Origin: G965276675 sp965276675
GTDB taxonomy: Bacteria > Acidobacteriota > Terriglobia > Terriglobales > Acidobacteriaceae
Length of the DNA stretch: 64,000 bases
Direction of reading: 5' to 3'
Assembly: GCA_965276675.1 (NCBI GenBank)
Contig: OZ255624.1
Coordinates: forward strand, 3,348,001-3,412,000
Numbering within the stretch: position 1 is the first letter of the stretch; each line of letters begins with the position of its first letter. Below, in pieces: positions 60,244 through 64,000 of the stretch. Made by a program: the position numbers and the translations under genes. The notes under the pieces were generated by a model. The model made no database searches and was not told where the DNA came from. It was given only the letters and a program-made list of their open reading frames with translations.

Positions 60244-61161
60244 CTAGTACTGGTAAAAGCCCCGGCCTGACTTCCGCCCCAGCCACCCGGCGTCGACCAT
60301 GCGGATGAGCAGCGGGCAAGGACGGTACTTCGGGTCGCCCAGGCCGTCGAGCAGCACACGCATGATGTCCAAGCAGACATCGAGACCGATGAAGTCTGCC
60401 AAGGTGAGTGGACCCATAGGATGCGCCATGCCCAGCTTAAAGACTTCATCGATGGCCTCGGGTGTGGCGACACCTTCCATAACCGCAAAGATTGCCTCGT
60501 TGATCAGCGGCATCAGGACGCGGTTGGAGACAAAGCCAGGGGCGTCGTTGACCTCAACCGGCGTCTTGTCCAGCCGCCGGGCCAGGGCGGCGACAGTCTC
60601 GTAGGTCGCCTGCGAGGTGGCGAGACCGCGGATGACCTCGACCAGCGCCATCACCGGCACCGGATTGAAGAAGTGCATGCCGATGACGCGGTCGGGGCGC
60701 TCTGTGACCGCGGCCAGTTTGGTGATGGAGATCGAGGAGGTATTCGAAGCCAGGATAACTTCCGGGCGCAGAAGGCGATCGAGCTCGGCGAAGAGCGTTC
60801 GCTTGACCTCAAAGCGCTCCGTCGCGGCCTCGATGACGAAGTCGCAGTCCCCCAGAGACTCGCGATCGAGCACGCCGTGGATGCGGGCATGCGCGGCTGC
60901 TGCCTCTTCGGCAGTGAGCTTGCCTTTGGTGACCTCGCGGTCGAGGTTCTTGCGGACGGTCGCGGCGCCGCGGTCCAGGAAGCGCTGCTCGGTCTCACAC
61001 AGGACGACCTCGAGCCCGCTCCGTGCAAGGACGTGGGCGATCCCGTTGCCCATGGTGCCGGCGCCGACCACGCCGGCGCGCTGAATCTCGCGCTGGATCT
61101 TTGGAGCCGCTGTGCTCGTCCCTGTTGCCGATGTTGCTGCTGTTGCCGTTCCCTCGGGCAT
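60244..61161 (-). CDS. 3-hydroxyacyl-CoA dehydrogenase (3-hydroxybutyryl-CoA type)
   Basis: 305 residues from ATG 61161; a GAGGAG lies about 10 nt upstream and the longer frame to 61203 adds 14 residues. The first 25 residues are an Ala/Thr-rich extension. NAD motif AGVVGAGTMGNGIAHVLAR, catalytic region IGMHFFNPVPVMALVEVI (His), and the C-terminal GMAHPMGPLTLADFIGLDV. It oxidises 3-hydroxyacyl-CoA in beta-oxidation or butanoate metabolism and supplies substrate chemistry for the Etf-linked dehydrogenases. Upstream of the phosphotransferase. Confidence 0.93.
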   Translation of the reverse strand: MPEGTATAATSATGTSTAAPKIQREIQRAGVVGAGTMGNGIAHVLARSGLEVVLCETEQRFLDRGAATVRKNLDREVTKGKLTAEEAAAAHARIHGVLDRESLGDCDFVIEAATERFEVKRTLFAELDRLLRPEVILASNTSSISITKLAAVTERPDRVIGMHFFNPVPVMALVEVIRGLATSQATYETVAALARRLDKTPVEVNDAPGFVSNRVLMPLINEAIFAVMEGVATPEAIDEVFKLGMAHPMGPLTLADFIGLDVCLDIMRVLLDGLGDPKYRPCPLLIRMVDAGWLGRKSGRGFYQY

Positions 61162-61408
61162 CGCCGTTTCCACTCCTCGCCGTCCCTGCTTTCGCAAAAA
61201 CACTTGAGTGTATCAGCCGTGTGCGTTGGGGAAGAGCATTTCTCTGGAATCGGTCGCGGGTCAATTAAATCGGGCTGGGGCGCAGTTACTGAAAAGGCGA
61301 GCTTACAGACATTTGGAGCATAGGGAAACTGCTTTGCCGCACAATTGTGCCTGAGCTGCACTTCTAAACGCTTGCCAATACCGCGGAACCAAGTGATCCT
61401 GTGATGCG

Positions 61409-62914
61409 ATGGCGTCGAACAAATTTTCATCACCGTTAGCGGAGGAGCGCGACAGCGATGCAACAGCAGAACAGCTGCGGCAGGTGCTTGGGGCCCTCAC
61501 GGATGGTGTCCTTAGCCTGAACCGGGATTGGCGGATCACCTATCTCAACCGGCGGGCTAAGGAGATACTCGCGCCCAGCGGCGACATTCTGGGAACCAAG
61601 CTCTGGGAGACCTATCCGCAAACGATCTATGAGGGCTCACCATATATGGAGCATTACTTTCGGGCGATGGACGAGGGCATAGCGGGTGGATTTGATGCGT
61701 ACTACCCGGAGCCGCTCAATGCCTGGTTTGCCTTGTCCGTACAGCCAACGAGGGACGGAATCGTCCTGTTCTTCCGCGATGCAACGGAACAGAAGCGTGC
61801 GGAGGAAGCATTGCGGCAGACCACCGAAGCGCTTGCGGCCAGCGAGGAAGAGCTCCGCTGGACGGTGGAGCTGAGTGCGCAGACTCCGTGGACGGCCGAC
61901 GACGAAGGCCGCATCCTCCACTTTAACCAGCGCTGGCTGGAGCTTACCGGCCTCACGCGCGAGCAGGCGCAAGGTGAGGGATGGATGCAAGTGCCGCATG
62001 CTGAGGACCTGCCGCGCATGACAAAGGCGTGGAGCCACGCGCTGCGGAGTGGCGAGCCACTTGACATCGAGTACCGCCTTCGGACGGCTGCGGGCGAGTA
62101 CCGGTGGATGCGTGCGCGCGCGTTCCCGCGGCACAGCGAGCTCGGACGAATCATGAAGTGGTACGGCACGACGGAGGACATCCACGAGCGCAAACGAGCT
62201 GAAGAGGCATTGATTCAGAGCGAAAAACTCGCCGCGGTCGGCCGACTTGCAACTTCCATCGCACACGAGATCAACAACCCGCTCGAGTCCGTAACCAACC
62301 TCCTCTATCTGGCCCTCGCCAGCGAGGACCTCAGAGCAAACCATGCGTACCTCGAAAGTGCGGAACGCGAACTGCGCCGCGTTTCGCTCATCGCCAATCA
62401 AACCTTGCGCTTCCACAAGCAATCCTCAAAGCCGCAGGCAATCGGCTGCGCAGATCTGTTCACGACCGTGCTCAGCATCTACGAAGGACGACTCAAGAAC
62501 TCGAATATCAAGATAGAGACTCGCAAATGGGCGCATGAGCCGGTGGTTTGCTTCGAGGGCGATATCCGCCAGGTGCTCAATAGCCTGCTTGGGAACGCTA
62601 TCGACGCCATGCAACCAAACGGCGGACGTCTGCTCATACGAAGCCGCAAGGCGACAGACTGGACCACCGGCCGGAAAGGCCTCATGCTAACCGTTGCCGA
62701 TACAGGAGGCGGCATTAGCCCGCACGTCATGACGAAGATCTTCGAACCGTTCTTCACGACCAAGGGAATCGGCGGGACCGGATTAGGGCTTTGGGTCAGC
62801 AAGGGGATCGTAGCGCGGCACCATGGTGCGCTTCGCGTCCGTAGCAGCCAGCGGGCGGGCAGCAGCGGCACTGTCTTCACTTTGTTTCTGCCGTTTGACG
62901 CCGTACTCCGCTAA
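61409..62914 (+). CDS. Dual-PAS sensor histidine kinase
   Basis: 501 residues, no TM helix. PAS 1 (about 15-125, VLGALTDGVLSLNRDWRITY), PAS 2 with PAC (about 148-270, TADDEGRILHFNQRWLELTG ... YGTTEDIHERKRAE). HisKA box SIAHEINNPLESVTNLLYLA with the phosphoacceptor His, then HATPase N box (SLLGNAIDAMQPNGG), G1 (VADTGGGISP) and G2 (GGTGLGLWVSKG). It is a paralogue of the kinase at 15438-16244. No partner response regulator is adjacent. The stop codon is inside a perfect palindrome (62901-62926). Confidence 0.93.
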   Translation: MASNKFSSPLAEERDSDATAEQLRQVLGALTDGVLSLNRDWRITYLNRRAKEILAPSGDILGTKLWETYPQTIYEGSPYMEHYFRAMDEGIAGGFDAYYPEPLNAWFALSVQPTRDGIVLFFRDATEQKRAEEALRQTTEALAASEEELRWTVELSAQTPWTADDEGRILHFNQRWLELTGLTREQAQGEGWMQVPHAEDLPRMTKAWSHALRSGEPLDIEYRLRTAAGEYRWMRARAFPRHSELGRIMKWYGTTEDIHERKRAEEALIQSEKLAAVGRLATSIAHEINNPLESVTNLLYLALASEDLRANHAYLESAERELRRVSLIANQTLRFHKQSSKPQAIGCADLFTTVLSIYEGRLKNSNIKIETRKWAHEPVVCFEGDIRQVLNSLLGNAIDAMQPNGGRLLIRSRKATDWTTGRKGLMLTVADTGGGISPHVMTKIFEPFFTTKGIGGTGLGLWVSKGIVARHHGALRVRSSQRAGSSGTVFTLFLPFDAVLR

Positions 62915-62926
62915 AGCGGAGTACGG
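62901..62926. repeat. Perfect 12-bp palindrome over a stop codon
   Basis: CCGTACTCCGCT-AA-AGCGGAGTACGG: 12 perfect pairs with a 2-nt loop. The TAA of the PAS kinase (62912-62914) is at the apex. There is no T-tract. It could terminate transcription, protect the mRNA 3' end or be a mobile repeat. Confidence 0.7.
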
Positions 62927-63160
62927 AGGCTACGCAGTCTCGCTTGAACTTTCGCCATCGGCCATTCGAGTCTCGGCCGGATATGAGTGCTGATGTGAAT
63001 ACCAAGAGTTCAGTGTGCGCCCCGGGCGCGGGTCGCTATTCTGATCGCGATATTCCGGGCCAAGAAAGAGTACGCGGGCTGTCAGCCCCTGAGTGACAAC
63101 ACAGATGCCCAGTGCACCCCAGCAGCTCTTTTCCGCTCTGCGAGCGGCTATGCTGGAGCC

Positions 63161-63622
63161 ATGGCTACGCGCGCAGAGACGCTTCCCCGGACCCGGAAAG
63201 CTCAGTACCGGAAAGCTCAAGACCGGAGCGGCACAGGTGGCAAGCGGAAGCTTGCTGCCAAAAAGGGCAAGGGCCGCGCCTCCACCCCGGGCTGGCTCTT
63301 TTTGTGGCCGCTGCTCGTGGGCATCGCTGCTACGCCTTTCACCGTGCACTACGCGGAGATCCTGCCGCTGCTGGGCAACACCGGTCTGTTCCGCCTGCGC
63401 CTGCTCTATCCCTTCGCCATGCTCGCACACCAGCCACAGCTCGGCCTGCAGGACGCTGCCGCCGATACCGTCGCCCAGGCCATGATGTACGCGCAGTTCC
63501 CTCTCTACGGCCTCATCATGGCAATGGTCCTGCGCCACTTCGGCTTGCTCCGCGCGCTGTTTGCCGTGCTGGTCGTGCATGCGCTCGCCTTCGCCGCGGT
63601 CTGGCTCTTTGCGCAACTCTAG
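63161..63622 (+). CDS. Small multi-TM hypothetical protein
   Basis: 153 residues. A basic, disordered N-terminus (about 1-42, rich in Lys, Arg, Thr) precedes three or four hydrophobic segments (WLFLWPLLVGIAATPF; MMYAQFPLYGLIMAMVL; LLRALFAVLVVHALAFAAVW). The ATG has GGAG only 2 nt before it, so the start is uncertain. I do not recognise the family. It lies just before the HMG-CoA-lyase-like gene. Confidence 0.68.
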   Translation: MATRAETLPRTRKAQYRKAQDRSGTGGKRKLAAKKGKGRASTPGWLFLWPLLVGIAATPFTVHYAEILPLLGNTGLFRLRLLYPFAMLAHQPQLGLQDAAADTVAQAMMYAQFPLYGLIMAMVLRHFGLLRALFAVLVVHALAFAAVWLFAQL

Positions 63623-63678
63623 GGGGCGCAGTTGTAAGGAGCCAGCCGCGCGCGCTTCCTGATACTCTCGTTTGTTCT

Positions 63679-64000
63679 ATGAGCTCACCCGTCAAGATCA
63701 TCGAGTGCCCGCGCGACGCGTGGCAGGGGCTGCCCAAGCAGATCCCGTCCGAGGTTAAGGCCGACTACCTCCGCCTGCTGCTCGAAGCCGGCTTCCGCCA
63801 CCTGGACGCTGCCTCGTTTGTCTCCCCTACTGCCGTTCCGCAGATGGCCGACTCCGAACGCGTACTCGCACTGCTGGACCCGCCGGCCGACGTCGAGATC
63901 ATTGGCATCGTCGTCAACAGCAAAGGGGCCGAACGCGCAATTGCAACCGAGTCTGTTACAACCCTCGGCTTCCCTTACTCCGTCTCACCGGAGTTCCTCC
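63679..64000 (+). CDS. HMG-CoA lyase-like protein, 3' end beyond the window
   Basis: The frame is open from ATG 63679 to the edge, giving 107 codons. N-terminal HMGL-like TIM barrel: KIIECPRDAWQG with the Arg-Asp catalytic/metal pair (ECPRD), FRHLDAASFVSPTAVPQMAD, close to the HMG-CoA lyase signature SFVSPKWVPQMAD, then VEIIGIVVNSKGAERAI. HMG-CoA lyase cleaves HMG-CoA to acetyl-CoA and acetoacetate in leucine breakdown. Usual family length is about 300, so two-thirds is missing. No ribosome binding site is obvious. Confidence 0.85.
   Translation, partial: MSSPVKIIECPRDAWQGLPKQIPSEVKADYLRLLLEAGFRHLDAASFVSPTAVPQMADSERVLALLDPPADVEIIGIVVNSKGAERAIATESVTTLGFPYSVSPEFL

Noticed and set aside
1..64000. 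CRISPR arrays, prophage, transposases, toxin-antitoxin pairs
   Set aside because: I looked for regular repeat-spacer spacing, integrase/transposase motifs and small paired toxin genes and saw none.

Overview
The window looks like chromosomal DNA of an acidobacterium close to Granulicella, Edaphobacter or Terriglobus. This is inferred from GC-rich coding DNA, a pro-kumamolisin (S53) protease with Ig-like repeats, an SBBP beta-propeller surface protein, an EtfAB plus membrane FeS oxidoreductase locus, many orphan sensor kinases and several small envelope proteins. There is no rRNA, intact tRNA, CRISPR array, insertion sequence or prophage. Almost everything reads as core or lineage-specific chromosome.

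Layout. 1-7.1 kb: the 3' part of mnmA, two small envelope proteins (DUF948-like, YtxH), a BON/glycine-zipper lipoprotein and a large secreted S53 protease. 7.4-12 kb: two overlapping M16 peptidase-family genes (one with the zinc motif, one without) and glmU. 12-16.4 kb: an ECF-like sigma factor, an HD-GYP response regulator, pterin-carbinolamine dehydratase, a CYCXC-type cysteine-rich secreted protein and an orphan histidine kinase. 16.5-20.2 kb: etfA, etfB and the membrane FeS oxidoreductase that passes Etf electrons to quinone. 20.4-22 kb: an actinobacterial-type glycogen synthase and a DUF202 membrane protein. 22.2-27.3 kb: a pentose/deoxysugar cluster (araD, sodium:solute symporter, 68-aa membrane protein, L-fucose/L-arabinose isomerase family protein, HAD phosphatase). 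27.4-31.7 kb: two convergent TPR proteins, a GT-C membrane protein and a small secreted protein. 32-36.1 kb: a CNB-histidine kinase overlapping a receiver/thioredoxin-like/FAD-reductase fusion that lacks both redox cysteine pairs, with a LuxR regulator whose receiver lacks the phosphoacceptor Asp transcribed divergently. 36.3-46.9 kb: pruA, an intergenic repeat element, the SBBP protein, a giant GH18-like/NodB/GT2 fusion and a GT39-like membrane glycosyltransferase. 47-49.7 kb: serS, a small membrane protein and a LolA-like protein in one operon. 49.9-57.3 kb: an aldo/keto reductase divergent from its probable TetR regulator, a DUF885 metallopeptidase-like protein, a DinB protein, and a PafA-like phosphatase overlapping pyrD. 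57.5-64 kb: an anti-sigma-like membrane protein, an MBL hydrolase, a phosphotransferase, 3-hydroxyacyl-CoA dehydrogenase, a PAS histidine kinase, a small membrane protein and the start of an HMG-CoA-lyase-like gene.

Points of interest. The S53 protease and the SBBP protein, 35 kb apart, share one C-terminal module: an Ig-like domain, a membrane helix, a basic loop, a second helix ending in a lipobox-like Gly-Cys-Gly-Gly, and a tail of 43 residues counted from that Cys in both. It looks like an internal lipoprotein signal. Other candidates are the cysteine-less redox/two-component pair, the PgaB+PgaC-like single-polypeptide fusion, a palindromic intergenic repeat near 38.0-38.1 kb, a 29-codon membrane ORF at 47.0 kb, and a strong terminator at 14.85 kb that belongs to no gene. 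Fatty-acid/acyl-CoA and amino-acid oxidation genes (etfAB, FeS oxidoreductase, 3-hydroxyacyl-CoA dehydrogenase, HMG-CoA-lyase-like, pruA) are scattered but fit an aerobic heterotroph that feeds electrons to menaquinone.
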